Part shown: positions 16,790 to 26,019 of the stretch, piece by piece | Position numbering within the stretch: position 1 is the first letter of the stretch | Layout of the letters: every line of letters begins with the position of its first letter | NCBI RefSeq assembly: GCF_033558715.1 | Contig: NZ_CP114606.1 | Location: forward strand, 248,001 to 312,000 | Direction: 5' to 3' | Length of the DNA: 64,000 nucleotides | Source: Acinetobacter sp. YWS30-1 | GTDB lineage: Bacteria > Pseudomonadota > Gammaproteobacteria > Pseudomonadales > Moraxellaceae | Translations under genes and position numbers: made by a program | The notes under the pieces: generated by a model | Database searches by the model: none | Told to the model about the DNA's origin: nothing | The model's input: only the letters and a program-made list of their open reading frames with translations

Positions 16790-17554
16790 TTATTCAGCAC
16801 CATCTGGAACAAACACATAACCGACACCCCAAACGGTTTGAATATAACGCGCACGGGCAGGGTTTTCTTCAATCAAACGACGTAAGCGTGATACCTGAAC
16901 GTCAATTGAACGTTCCATCGCACCCCATTCACGACCACGCGCCAGATTCATCAGCTTGTCACGAGTTAAAGGTTCACGTGGATGTTGGACTAAGGCTTTC
17001 AATACGGCGAATTCACCGGTAGTTAAGGTGACGACCTGTCCTTCACGAGTCAGGGTACGTGTCGACAGATCCAGTGACCATGGGCCAAAGGATACCACTT
17101 CCATTTGCTGGCTAGGAGCGCCTGGAACTTCACGGACTTGACGACGCAAAACTGCACGAATACGTGCCAGCAATTCATTTGGATTAAATGGTTTAGGCAG
17201 GTAATCATCTGCACCGGCTTCCAGACCTGCAATACGATCTGAATCGCTACCACGTGCGGTGAGCATAATGATTGGAATATCAATATTCGATTGGCGTAGG
17301 CGACGACAGATGCTGAGGCCATCTTCTACAGGCAACATAAAATCGAGCACAATCAGAGAAAACAGTTCCCGCTGTAATAATCGATCCATCTGGGTGGCAT
17401 CGTGCGCAGTTTTAACGACGAAGCCTTTATCTTCAAGGAAACGTTGTAACAGGGTACGCAGACGCACATCATCATCGACAACCAGGATGCGCTCGACCCG
17501 GTCGGTTTCGGTATGTACAGCATCGGGTTTTTCAGCAGGTACCACTAAACTCAT
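16790..17554 (-). CDS. ompR: OmpR-type response regulator
   Basis: A 254-residue OmpR/PhoB-family regulator. The receiver has the acidic pocket VVDDD (25-29), phospho-acceptor Asp71 in LIVLDFMLP, the Thr/Ser switch in MLTARG and Lys in PKPFNPNELLARI. The winged-helix domain includes LTTGEFAVLKALVQHPREPLTRDKL (in two parts), RSIDVQVSRLRRLIE and VWGVGYVF. It would bind promoter DNA once phosphorylated by EnvZ. About 15 N-terminal residues precede the receiver. GGAG sits upstream of the ATG. The gene is divergent from tex. Confidence 0.93.
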   Translation of the reverse strand: MSLVVPAEKPDAVHTETDRVERILVVDDDVRLRTLLQRFLEDKGFVVKTAHDATQMDRLLQRELFSLIVLDFMLPVEDGLSICRRLRQSNIDIPIIMLTARGSDSDRIAGLEAGADDYLPKPFNPNELLARIRAVLRRQVREVPGAPSQQMEVVSFGPWSLDLSTRTLTREGQVVTLTTGEFAVLKALVQHPREPLTRDKLMNLARGREWGAMERSIDVQVSRLRRLIEENPARARYIQTVWGVGYVFVPDGAE

Positions 17555-17890
17555 GAGGTGCTCCTTTATTCTTTATTGTCGTCATAAACAAAAAATGAAA
17601 TATGCTTTGAGTATACGATTCATTACTATTAATTGACTATGCTCTAAAGCATCAAATATTGCAGTTAAAATCAAGACATAGATACCAAATATATACATCT
17701 ATATGCGAAAAAAATCGTCCCGGAACAAGAATAAAATGCAAAGTTCATGCAAACTTTAGTGGAAAAACTGGAAAACGATCGTATACGGTTATCTGAAGCT
17801 TATATAAATTAATAAAAACAATGGTGGATTTTATAGACCTGGTCTTTATAATCATGCCATTTAGTACTTATCCTTGTGGGATCAAACACG
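17555..17890. other. Divergent promoter region ompR/tex
   Basis: No gene. A perfect -10 hexamer TATAAT at 17847-17852 is the best promoter element toward tex, but no good -35 lies at 17 bases from it. Confidence 0.4.
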
Positions 17891-20242
17891 ATGACTGACT
17901 TAGTTCAGCAGTTGGCAAAAGAACTTGCCGTACGTCCAAATCAAGTAGAAGCTGCCATCAAACTGATTGATGAGGGTGCCAGCGTTCCTTTCATTGCACG
18001 TTACCGTAAAGAAGTAACGCAGGGCTTAGACGATACGCAACTACGCCAGCTCGATACACGTTTATCGTATTTGCGTGATTTGTATGAACGCCGTGAAAAG
18101 GTGATCGAATCACTAAAAGAACAAAATAAATTATCTGATGATTTATTGGCACGGGTGAATGCGGCAGAAACTAAAAATGCCCTAGAAGAAATTTACGCAC
18201 CATACCGTCCAAAACGTACCAGCAAATCGTTTAAAGCTAAAGAAGCCGGTTTAGGTCCGATTGCAGAAAAAATCTTTACTGAAGCCGTGGATCCAGCAGA
18301 AGCTTTAGCAGGTTTTAGCCATGAAGATTATCCAGATCTGGAAAGCCAGCTCGATGCAATCCAGCACATCCTGATTGATGACTGGGCACAGAATATTGCG
18401 TTGACCACTGAGCTTAAAGCAATGTTTGCTAAAACTGCCGTGCTGAAAAGTCTGGTCGCTAGCGAAGAGAAAAAAGAAGTTGGTAAAAAATTCCGTGATT
18501 ACTTCGATTTCTCTGAAAATCTGAACAAGGTACCTTCGCATCGCTTATTGGCAATGCTACGTGGCCGTCAGGAAAATGTACTGGGCCTTAAAGTAGATGG
18601 CGAAGATGATGCACCATTGGCACGTATTGAAACTGAATACAACCTGGATACCATTCAGCCGCAATCTCGTCAGGATTTCTTAAAGCAAACTGCGAAACTG
18701 TTCTGGCTTGGTAAAGTTCGTCCAACGATCGAACATTCATTATTGACTGAAAAACGTCTGGCTGCTGAAGCTGAAGCAATGCAGGTCTTTGCTGAAAACC
18801 TGCGTCATTTACTGCTTTCTGCGCCTGCAGGTGCCCGTACAACTCTGGGTGTAGACCCTGGTATCCGTACTGGTGTGAAACTGGCAGTGGTGAATGAATC
18901 AGGTGATGTACTGACACATAGCACCATTTACCCATTTGCACCGAAAGATGATAAAGAAGGTTCACTGACTGAATTGGCGCGTCTTTGCCGCGAATTCAAT
19001 GTTGACCTGATTGCAATCGGTAATGGTACGGCCAGCCGTGAAACTGAAGCATTGGTTGCTGAAATGATGGCTGCAAATAGCGACCTGAAATTGACCCGTG
19101 TTTCTGTTTCAGAAGCGGGAGCTTCTGTTTACTCAGCATCTGAACTGGCTTCTCAGGAATTGCCTGAATTGGATGTATCGATCCGTGGTGCAGTATCAAT
19201 TGCACGCCGTCTGCAAGATCCATTAGCAGAACTGGTGAAAATCGATCCTAAGTCCATTGGTGTAGGTCAGTACCAGCATGATGTAAACCAGACCGGTCTG
19301 GCAAAAACTCTTGAAGCAGTCGTTGAAGACTGTGTGAACTCGGTCGGTGTGGATGTGAATACTGCATCTGCTGCGATTTTGGGTTATATCGCAGGTCTGA
19401 ACAAATCAATCGCGCAGCAAATCGTGGACTTCCGTAAGGAAAATGGCCGTTTTGACAACCGTCAGGACCTGAAAAAAGTGCCACGTCTAGGTGAACGTAC
19501 TTTTGAACAGGCAGCGGGTTTCTTGCGTATCCAGCAAGGTTCAGAACCATTAGATGCGTCTGCAGTTCACCCTGAATCTTATCCACTGGTATCTAAAATT
19601 GTTGAAGCAAAAGCAACGACTGTTAAAGACATCATTGGTAATACTGAAATCATTCGTCAGGTCAATGCTGAAGAGTTTGTGGATGATAAATTCGGGCTGC
19701 CAACCGTTCAGGACGTTTTGGCTGAACTGGAAAAACCTGGCCGTGACCCGCGTCCAGAATTCCGTACCGCAAAATTCCGTGATGATATTACTGAAGTGGC
19801 TCAATTGACTGAAGGCATGCAGCTGGAAGGCGTAGTCACCAATGTGACTAACTTCGGTGCTTTCGTGGATGTTGGTGTACATCAGGATGGTTTGGTACAT
19901 ATTTCTGAATTAGCCAATGAATTTGTGGCTGATCCGCATAAAGTGGTAAAACCAGGTCAAATCGTACAAGTTCGTGTACTGAACGTTGATGTGGAACGTA
20001 ACCGTGTCAATCTGTCGATGCGTCCTGAAGGCTCTGAAGCACCAGTGAAAGCACCACGTCAACCACGTCGTGACAATGAGCAACGTGGTGAGCGCAAGCC
20101 ACAAGGCAAACGTCCACAGCATGCACGTCCACAAGGTGACCGCCCGCATGGCAAGAAACCTCAAGCGGCTAAACCACAAGAAAATAAAATTGGTGGTTTA
20201 GGAGCACTATTACTTCAAGCCGGGATTAAAGGTTCGAAATAA
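17891..20242 (+). CDS. tex: Tex-family RNA-binding transcription accessory protein
   Basis: A 783-residue Tex (YhgF). The N-terminal helical region includes VPFIARYRKEVTQGLDDTQLR (here 20 or fewer at a time: FIARYRKEVTQGLDD). The YqgF-like RNase H fold starts near 320 with LGVDPGIRTGVK. Helix-hairpin-helix repeats include ASAAILGYIAGLNKSIAQ and LKKVPRLGERTFEQAAGFL. The S1 domain near 645-715 has GVVTNVTNFGAFVDVGVHQDG. A basic, repetitive tail (RPQGDRPHGKKPQ) follows. It binds RNA and is linked to transcription and translation control. The ATG at 17891 is chosen over a GTG five codons earlier. Confidence 0.95.
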   Translation: MTDLVQQLAKELAVRPNQVEAAIKLIDEGASVPFIARYRKEVTQGLDDTQLRQLDTRLSYLRDLYERREKVIESLKEQNKLSDDLLARVNAAETKNALEEIYAPYRPKRTSKSFKAKEAGLGPIAEKIFTEAVDPAEALAGFSHEDYPDLESQLDAIQHILIDDWAQNIALTTELKAMFAKTAVLKSLVASEEKKEVGKKFRDYFDFSENLNKVPSHRLLAMLRGRQENVLGLKVDGEDDAPLARIETEYNLDTIQPQSRQDFLKQTAKLFWLGKVRPTIEHSLLTEKRLAAEAEAMQVFAENLRHLLLSAPAGARTTLGVDPGIRTGVKLAVVNESGDVLTHSTIYPFAPKDDKEGSLTELARLCREFNVDLIAIGNGTASRETEALVAEMMAANSDLKLTRVSVSEAGASVYSASELASQELPELDVSIRGAVSIARRLQDPLAELVKIDPKSIGVGQYQHDVNQTGLAKTLEAVVEDCVNSVGVDVNTASAAILGYIAGLNKSIAQQIVDFRKENGRFDNRQDLKKVPRLGERTFEQAAGFLRIQQGSEPLDASAVHPESYPLVSKIVEAKATTVKDIIGNTEIIRQVNAEEFVDDKFGLPTVQDVLAELEKPGRDPRPEFRTAKFRDDITEVAQLTEGMQLEGVVTNVTNFGAFVDVGVHQDGLVHISELANEFVADPHKVVKPGQIVQVRVLNVDVERNRVNLSMRPEGSEAPVKAPRQPRRDNEQRGERKPQGKRPQHARPQGDRPHGKKPQAAKPQENKIGGLGALLLQAGIKGSK

Positions 20243-20275
20243 ACAGATGAGTTTGTTTGAATAGTAATCTAAAAT

Positions 20276-20299
20276 AAAAAGAGCCGTAAGGCTCTTTTT
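20276..20299 (+). terminator. Terminator after tex
   Basis: Stem AAAAAGAGCC/GGCTCTTTTT with a GTAA loop. Confidence 0.9.
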
Positions 20300-20317
20300 A
20301 TACTATGGGGGAAATTT

Positions 20318-22012
20318 GTGAATAAAAAGCTTAATGTCATAGTTAGTTTTTTTCGTTATAGAACAGAAATAAGAAACTTATTAGAACAAAACTTTGAAGA
20401 AATACAAAAAATAGATTTTGAAAATTTCTTATTAGATATTGATAAATTATTAACTGATATTAAAAATGAAAAGCAGTCTATTAAAAAAGAACTTAAAGAA
20501 CACAAAAATGATGAGTTTTATAAAAATATAGACTTTTTATATAATGAAGAAGAAATTGGTAATAAAATTTTAAAAAAAGAAAATCACTTGAAATTCTGTG
20601 GATTGCAAGAAAAATATTTTAAAAATATTAGGAGTATTATTCTATTATATAGAATAATGGAAATTAAACTTAAGAATGAAATTAACGAAGAAAAATTTTT
20701 TAATATAATTAATAAAATTGATTTTAGGAGTGGGATTTACTTTTATAATTTAGGGTATTACTTATATTTGAAAAATTTTTACTCAAAAGAGTTTAATGAT
20801 AAAAATTTTATTAGAAAGGTTCTTTCTGATTTTTTAAATGATAAGGTTTTAAATATTTCAACACATTTTAGTGATGATTATTTCAAGGTTTATTATTTCC
20901 CTGATAGATTTTACGAACAGAACTTTACTTCTATTTTATTAAATTATAATGAAAATTTAAATAATAAGGTTAAGGTTAGAGAAGATTTAGATTTTGTATT
21001 ATTTTTAAAAAATATTGCTAATATAAAAATGTTGGATTTACAAAATCATGTTATTGAAATGCTGACTAATCTTTTAGTAGATTTTGATAGTGAGTATGAA
21101 AGAAAGGTTGCTCACTATACTAATTTTACTGTTGCTCAATTATTAGGAACAAATAGAACTAAATTTAGATTAAATTCAACAGATTTTATGAATGATCCCT
21201 CTGAGGGAAATATTTTATTTGAATACTTACATCTCAATAAAATTGAATATGACTCACATAATAAAACTTTTTTAAGTTGTTTTACGTTTAATCATAATAG
21301 CTTAAATCAATTTAGATTATATGGGTTACAGGATAATAAACCTTGTACTGGTGTAAGCTTAGTTTATAACTCAAATTTTTTCTTTAATACGGATACTATG
21401 ATTGTTGATTCTATTAAGGATAATAACTTAGATTCTGTAAATAAAGAAGATTTTAAAAATGGCCTTAAAATTCCTCTATTTAGATGTGTATATTTGGATT
21501 CTTTTACAGGCTATTTCGAGGTTGCTAAGAGAAATAAGTTTACTTTTTTTCAGGAAATTCAAGACAAGTCTTTAAGTGTTAAAAGCTGGGAAGACTACAT
21601 GAAAAAAATGATGGGAATTGAAGAAAAAGTAAACAATTCAATGAACTATATATTAATTGCATTAAATTATATAAAAGGTGAAAGCCATAACTTAAAAGTG
21701 GATGATTTAAAATCAGCTAATAAAATTATTTCACCTATAAGTTTTCTATTTAAACATTTTGCTTTTCAAGAAGAGCAAGAATGTAGAATGGTTGTTATAG
21801 ATAAAATTGAAAGTGATCATGTAATTTTAGATGAAAATGACAAAACCAAATCTTATATTGAATATAGTCAGCCGACTAATAGAGATATAAAGAATATTTA
21901 TATTGGGCTTGCATCTTCATATAAAATGTCTGACTTATTGAAAAAAATGAAAGAATCTGGAGTAAAAAAATTACCTAAAACAATTATCTCTGAAAATCCA
22001 TATCGTATTTAG
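20318..22012 (+). CDS. AT-rich DUF2971-like protein, probably horizontally acquired
   Basis: A 564-residue protein whose codons are overwhelmingly A/T, unlike neighbouring genes. The N-terminal ~260 residues are helical and Lys/Asn/Phe-rich with no recognised domain. The C-terminal ~300 residues follow the DUF2971 pattern: HYTNFTVAQLL, then FRLNSTDFMNDPSEG (the LNDP.E signature), LSCFTFNHNSLNQFRLYG, GVSLVYN, KHFAFQEEQECRMVV (the K..FE.E.R motif) and IKNIYIGLASS. The start is GTG after GGGGGAA, 18 bases beyond the tex terminator. Some DUF2971 proteins occur in phage-defence settings, so a defence role is possible but unproven. Confidence 0.7.
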   Translation: MNKKLNVIVSFFRYRTEIRNLLEQNFEEIQKIDFENFLLDIDKLLTDIKNEKQSIKKELKEHKNDEFYKNIDFLYNEEEIGNKILKKENHLKFCGLQEKYFKNIRSIILLYRIMEIKLKNEINEEKFFNIINKIDFRSGIYFYNLGYYLYLKNFYSKEFNDKNFIRKVLSDFLNDKVLNISTHFSDDYFKVYYFPDRFYEQNFTSILLNYNENLNNKVKVREDLDFVLFLKNIANIKMLDLQNHVIEMLTNLLVDFDSEYERKVAHYTNFTVAQLLGTNRTKFRLNSTDFMNDPSEGNILFEYLHLNKIEYDSHNKTFLSCFTFNHNSLNQFRLYGLQDNKPCTGVSLVYNSNFFFNTDTMIVDSIKDNNLDSVNKEDFKNGLKIPLFRCVYLDSFTGYFEVAKRNKFTFFQEIQDKSLSVKSWEDYMKKMMGIEEKVNNSMNYILIALNYIKGESHNLKVDDLKSANKIISPISFLFKHFAFQEEQECRMVVIDKIESDHVILDENDKTKSYIEYSQPTNRDIKNIYIGLASSYKMSDLLKKMKESGVKKLPKTIISENPYRI

Positions 22013-22013
22013 G

Positions 22014-22031
22014 AAAAACCCAATCGGGAGG
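22014..22031. terminator. Bidirectional terminator after the DUF2971-like gene
   Basis: Stem AAAAACC/GGTTTTTT around a nine-base loop. Marks the downstream edge of the AT-rich gene. Confidence 0.6.
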
Positions 22032-22045
22032 TTTTTTATTTTGGA

Positions 22046-22363
22046 TTAACTATTAATAATCGGAACAATCCAGCTGGTAATAATCAATAAAATACCCAGA
22101 TGTCCCAGTTTACGTGTCACATAAACCAGTTTAGACGGTGGTTGTTCCAGCTGTTTGGCATACTCTTCCATGGTGATGCCTTGTTTGCCTTTACTGGTAT
22201 ATAAAAACACACCCAAATCCAGACAGATCAGAATGGTGCCAATATCTGCCACCAGTTCCATCAGCTCAAATTGCTGGGTATACAGCGACATGCTAACGCT
22301 ATAAATTAGATAAAGTCCAAAGGCTATACATGCATATTGCAGGATCACTAAAAATTTCTGCAT
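22046..22363 (-). CDS. Small membrane protein, about 105 residues
   Basis: Three hydrophobic segments are visible: FLVILQYACIAFGLYLIYSV, ELVADIGTILICLDLGVFLY and LGILLIITSWIVPIINS, separated by a cytoplasmic loop with GKQGITMEEYAKQLEQPPSK. No family recognised. The ATG at 22363 is preferred over an in-frame TTG three codons upstream. It starts 61 bases after the patatin gene on the same strand and may be co-transcribed with it. Confidence 0.6.
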   Translation of the reverse strand: MQKFLVILQYACIAFGLYLIYSVSMSLYTQQFELMELVADIGTILICLDLGVFLYTSKGKQGITMEEYAKQLEQPPSKLVYVTRKLGHLGILLIITSWIVPIINS

Positions 22364-22424
22364 AAATCTCAACAGTTCAAAAAATTAAGGCAATTATACA
22401 AACAATTCGGACAGGCTGTGCCCA

Positions 22425-23501
22425 TTACAGGCTTTGCATCACATCGGCAAAATTCTGCTTCTCGACCAGTTCCAGAAATTCATCTCCCAGGCGCTGACTT
22501 TCAGCAATACATTGCTTCCAGAGCTGAATCCGCTGAGCTTGATCCAAACCTTTCAAAGTGAAGTCTTTACGATCCGGTAAACGACCCAAAGGCAAACTTT
22601 GCAAATATTCCTGAGAGGGTGAAATTAGCAAAGTTCGTGCCTGATTTTCCGGGCGTGCCGTGCGTTTAAACAGTTTATCGAACCAGCCGGGAGTAATGCT
22701 ATCAGTAAAATGCGGATACAGCACGATGCCTTTGCTCTGAAACGGCAGGTCAATATGATAGTCAATCAGACCGCCATCGCGATAATAACCTTGCGGTGCA
22801 TCCGGAATATTATTGACTGCTGCCATCACGCCTGGAATAGAGGCAGAAGCCATCAGCCAGGACAAAACACTTTGCTCAGTCAAGGCGTGATAATGTGTAG
22901 TAAATCCATCATCGGCAATTTTAAACTGTTCTCCGGTATTCGGCTGGCTGATCACACGTTGCATAAAATGGCGACTATGTTTGCGCGCTACAGCGGTAGT
23001 TCCCACAATGCCAGCTACAGAGGCGAGTAGGGGGAGCGCCTTGTCACTTTGGAAAATGTGCTGGGCTTTAATCGACAATACCGTTAGATGATAATCTGGA
23101 TGATTCACCAGATCGGTTTCTTTGCCTTGTACCAGATCCAGCAGCATGCCACGACAAACGTCACTGACCTCCTTACGGGTCATTTTCTTGTGAAAGTACA
23201 GATGGGTATACAAGTCGGCAAGACGTTCAGTGCCTGCTTTGGCTCCCCACGCCGCGACACTGGCAAAACGCCAGCTACCAATGGATGAACCGACTAAGGT
23301 TCTACGCTGAGGAGCACGTGGGAAAAACTCGCCAAAAATGGCCTGGTCCAGTCCCTGAATCCCAATGCCTTTGGGGCCACCTGCAGCACCCGGCACAATA
23401 TCGACCTGTTCGGGTTGCAAACCTTCTTTCAGAATCAGCTCACGAGCCTGATGCCCAGCGCGGATTTTCAGAGCAGGCGCATGTTTTTGTAAAATCTGCA
23501 T
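22425..23501 (-). CDS. Patatin-like phospholipase family protein
   Basis: A 358-residue patatin-fold hydrolase. The oxyanion-hole glycines are in GAAGGPKGIG (38-47), the nucleophile Ser73 is in GSSIGSW, and the catalytic Asp of the Ser-Asp dyad is in YRDGGLIDYH near residue 240. Such enzymes cleave acyl esters of phospholipids or other lipids. There is no signal peptide, so a cytoplasmic or membrane-peripheral role is expected. Substrate unknown. A small membrane protein gene follows closely. Confidence 0.85.
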   Translation of the reverse strand: MQILQKHAPALKIRAGHQARELILKEGLQPEQVDIVPGAAGGPKGIGIQGLDQAIFGEFFPRAPQRRTLVGSSIGSWRFASVAAWGAKAGTERLADLYTHLYFHKKMTRKEVSDVCRGMLLDLVQGKETDLVNHPDYHLTVLSIKAQHIFQSDKALPLLASVAGIVGTTAVARKHSRHFMQRVISQPNTGEQFKIADDGFTTHYHALTEQSVLSWLMASASIPGVMAAVNNIPDAPQGYYRDGGLIDYHIDLPFQSKGIVLYPHFTDSITPGWFDKLFKRTARPENQARTLLISPSQEYLQSLPLGRLPDRKDFTLKGLDQAQRIQLWKQCIAESQRLGDEFLELVEKQNFADVMQSL

Positions 23502-23608
23502 AAAGGTTCAACCCATATTTGACCAATGAGGACATATTTTAAGCATCTGGTCACAAAGCCCAATGGCAAGATATACCCTAAGGTGACTTTGCAGTCATAG
23601 GGAAGGAG

Positions 23609-23638
23609 AAAAATAAAAAAACCTGAACAATGTCAGGT
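23609..23638 (-). terminator. Terminator of the ubiE-ubiJ-ubiB operon
   Basis: Stem ACCTGA/TCAGGT followed on the minus strand by TTTTTTTATTTT. Confidence 0.8.
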
Positions 23639-23659
23639 CTTTTAAGAAGGTTATTTCAG

Positions 23660-25279
23660 TTATTTTGCAATCCGCCAGACTGCGAGTACGCTTGCCAGTA
23701 CGATCAAAATCACTGACACAAACCATGGTGAAATGATCGCAATTGAAAGCAGGATAGCCATGATGCTGCCAAAAATCCAGCTACGCTTTTGCTGATGTTC
23801 CATTTGCAGGCGCATGCTTTGCAATTCATTAAGCTGCTTGGCATGCCAGGCGGACTGGTTTTTCAGACCGTTCAGGCTGTCGATCATCAGGGTCGGTAGG
23901 TCCTGCGCGCCCAAAAGCAGATCCGGGATTTTTTGTCCGAGTTCCTTGATATTCTTTTGCGGATTCATCTGGGCTTTGACCCAATCGGTGAGGATGGGTT
24001 TCGCCAGACTCCAGATATCCAGTTCAGGATACAAGTCTGTTCCCAGACCTTCTACATGAACCAGCGTTTTCAGTAACAACATCAGTTGTGGCGGGATTTC
24101 CAGATGGAAACGACGGGCGATGTCCATGACCTGAATCAGAATCCCGGCAAAATCCAGTTCATGCATCGGCTTGGAGACCATTGGACCCACGGTACGACGC
24201 ATTTCGCGTGCTAGCGCGTCCTGATCGGTACCCGGTGGAATCCAGCCGGCCTGATGCACAATCTGAATCAGCTGCATGAAGTCGCTGTTCATGACCGCCA
24301 ACAGCATACGTGCTACGGTCATCTGGTCATGCTTAGACAGCTCTCCCATAATCGCGCAGTCCAGCGCAATAAAGCGCGGATTGGCCGGATTGATAGTTTC
24401 GACAAAGACATTGCCTGGATGCATGTCCGCATGGAAGAAGTTGTCGCGGAAGACCTGAGTAAAGAAGATAGTTAAACCTTTACGTGCCAGATCAGCACGG
24501 TCCATACCCAGTTCATCAAAGGTGGCAATATCTGAAATCGGAACACCGGTAATCCGTTCTGCTACTAGCACGTCCTTACTGTCCATATAAACTTCAGGCA
24601 CATACATCATGCTGGAGCCAGTGAAGTAATGACGCATACGGCGGGTATTGTCCGCTTCCAGCGTCAGGTCCAGCTCATTCAGAATGATCTGGCGATAGTC
24701 CTGAATAATTTCAGACAAGTGTAGGGCACGCGCTGCTTCCAGACGTTTTTCCAGAAAATCGCCCAGCCAGCTAAGAATTTCAAAATCCTGCAAGATCTGC
24801 TGGCGAATATTCGGACGGGTCACTTTGACCACCACTTCACGGCCATCATGCAGGGCTGCAGTATGCACCTGTGCAATCGAGGCGGCTGCCAGTGGCTGAA
24901 CATCAAATCGAGCGAACAGGGTATTTACATCCGCTTTTAATGATTCTTGAATACGCATCTTGGCGACATCATTATCAAAGGGCTTAACCTGATCCTGTAA
25001 TAGAACCAGTTGTTGCAGCACTTCAGGCGGAATCAGGTCACGACGGGTCGAAAGTAACTGACCCAGCTTGATCGCTAGCGGTCCCATTTCTTCCAGTGCC
25101 AGTTTCAGCTTAAGTGAATTCTTGCGCTCACGGCTGGACCAGGCTGCCGGATGCATACGGATCAAAGACAAAATGTGCCGGGCTTTTTCAGGAAGTTCTT
25201 CCGCAGGAAACAACGTGTCGAGTCTATAGTGCGCGGCGATGCGCCAAAGTTCGAGTAAACGTGAAACATGCGGAATCAT
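23660..25279 (-). CDS. ubiB: Ubiquinone biosynthesis protein UbiB (ABC1/ADCK atypical kinase)
   Basis: A 539-residue UbiB. The family KxGQ motif appears as AIKLGQLLSTRRDLIPPEV near residue 70. The Ala-rich loop is AAASIAQVHTA, the invariant Lys is in REVVVKVTRPN, and the catalytic loop is HADMHPGNVFV. The metal-binding DFG equivalent reads ALDCAIMG. Two hydrophobic segments at the C-terminus (about 490-536) anchor it to the inner membrane. It supports the ubiquinone (coenzyme Q) synthesis complex by an ATPase or lipid-handling role. It starts 12 bases after ubiJ. Confidence 0.95.
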   Translation of the reverse strand: MIPHVSRLLELWRIAAHYRLDTLFPAEELPEKARHILSLIRMHPAAWSSRERKNSLKLKLALEEMGPLAIKLGQLLSTRRDLIPPEVLQQLVLLQDQVKPFDNDVAKMRIQESLKADVNTLFARFDVQPLAAASIAQVHTAALHDGREVVVKVTRPNIRQQILQDFEILSWLGDFLEKRLEAARALHLSEIIQDYRQIILNELDLTLEADNTRRMRHYFTGSSMMYVPEVYMDSKDVLVAERITGVPISDIATFDELGMDRADLARKGLTIFFTQVFRDNFFHADMHPGNVFVETINPANPRFIALDCAIMGELSKHDQMTVARMLLAVMNSDFMQLIQIVHQAGWIPPGTDQDALAREMRRTVGPMVSKPMHELDFAGILIQVMDIARRFHLEIPPQLMLLLKTLVHVEGLGTDLYPELDIWSLAKPILTDWVKAQMNPQKNIKELGQKIPDLLLGAQDLPTLMIDSLNGLKNQSAWHAKQLNELQSMRLQMEHQQKRSWIFGSIMAILLSIAIISPWFVSVILIVLASVLAVWRIAK

Positions 25280-25291
25280 AAAGCGGTGTAC

Positions 25292-26005
25292 CTAGTATTG
25301 AGAAGGAATATGAGGTGTAGCAGGAGTAAATGGCTGATCAGTAGAATCGTCAGATTCAATCTGTGCCTGAAGCTGACGGATTTTGGCTTCGACGCGATCC
25401 AAATTCTGGTTCAGGATACGGGTATCCTGATTCAGGTCATCCATTTGCCAGCGCGGGGCAAAGAGACCACTATCTTCTTTTAGGGCATCTTCAGCGAAAA
25501 ATAATTGGCTTTGCAAAGTGCGTTTTAAATGCTTCGGAGCCAGCTGCAACTTGCCAATTTCATGTGCCAGAGCAGGGCCAATCCAAGGACTTAAATGCGC
25601 CGCCAGATCAGGTTCCGCTTGCTGCATGATGCGCTGGATTTCTTGCAGAAGTTTATAGTCACCTTGCAATGGAATATTACCGACTTCATCAGCAAGCAGC
25701 AGCTTAAGCAGCTCTACGACATTATTCACCTGTAGCGTCGCCGTTGCTTCAGGAATTTGAGCACTATTGGCTTCATAAGGGCGCTGTTCAAAAATCGAAG
25801 ATTCTTCAGTATGGCCGGTTGGCGTTGGTTCCAGACGAACCTTGCCCTCATCAAAGAAGACATTGACGGACAGTTGCGGCGAAGCAATGACCACCCGCAG
25901 CATTTTGCCAGCCAAAGTATTGAGCTGAATGCGGGTAATCGCATCCAGATCAATCATATGATGAATCAGGCGTTCAACAGCACCGAGGGCGAGAAGTGAC
26001 CACAT
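25292..26005 (-). CDS. ubiJ: Ubiquinone biosynthesis accessory factor UbiJ (SCP2 domain)
   Basis: A 237-residue protein in the classical ubiE-ubiJ-ubiB order. The N-terminal half is an SCP2-type lipid-binding domain (LNTLAGKMLRVVI, LQVNNVVELLKLLL, IPLQGDYKLLQEIQRIM). The C-terminal part is a helical coil (LNQDTRILNQNLDRVEAKIR). With UbiK it is thought to present hydrophobic ubiquinone intermediates to the Ubi complex. The start is 14 bases after ubiE, with an AAGGG upstream. The neighbourhood makes the call secure even though the sequence is divergent. Confidence 0.9.
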   Translation of the reverse strand: MWSLLALGAVERLIHHMIDLDAITRIQLNTLAGKMLRVVIASPQLSVNVFFDEGKVRLEPTPTGHTEESSIFEQRPYEANSAQIPEATATLQVNNVVELLKLLLADEVGNIPLQGDYKLLQEIQRIMQQAEPDLAAHLSPWIGPALAHEIGKLQLAPKHLKRTLQSQLFFAEDALKEDSGLFAPRWQMDDLNQDTRILNQNLDRVEAKIRQLQAQIESDDSTDQPFTPATPHIPSQY

Positions 26006-26019
26006 ATCGGGTACGACCC

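Noticed and set aside
20318..22012. Prophage or larger island around the AT-rich gene
   Set aside because: No integrase, att-like repeats, or phage genes flank it; tex and the patatin region are ordinary.
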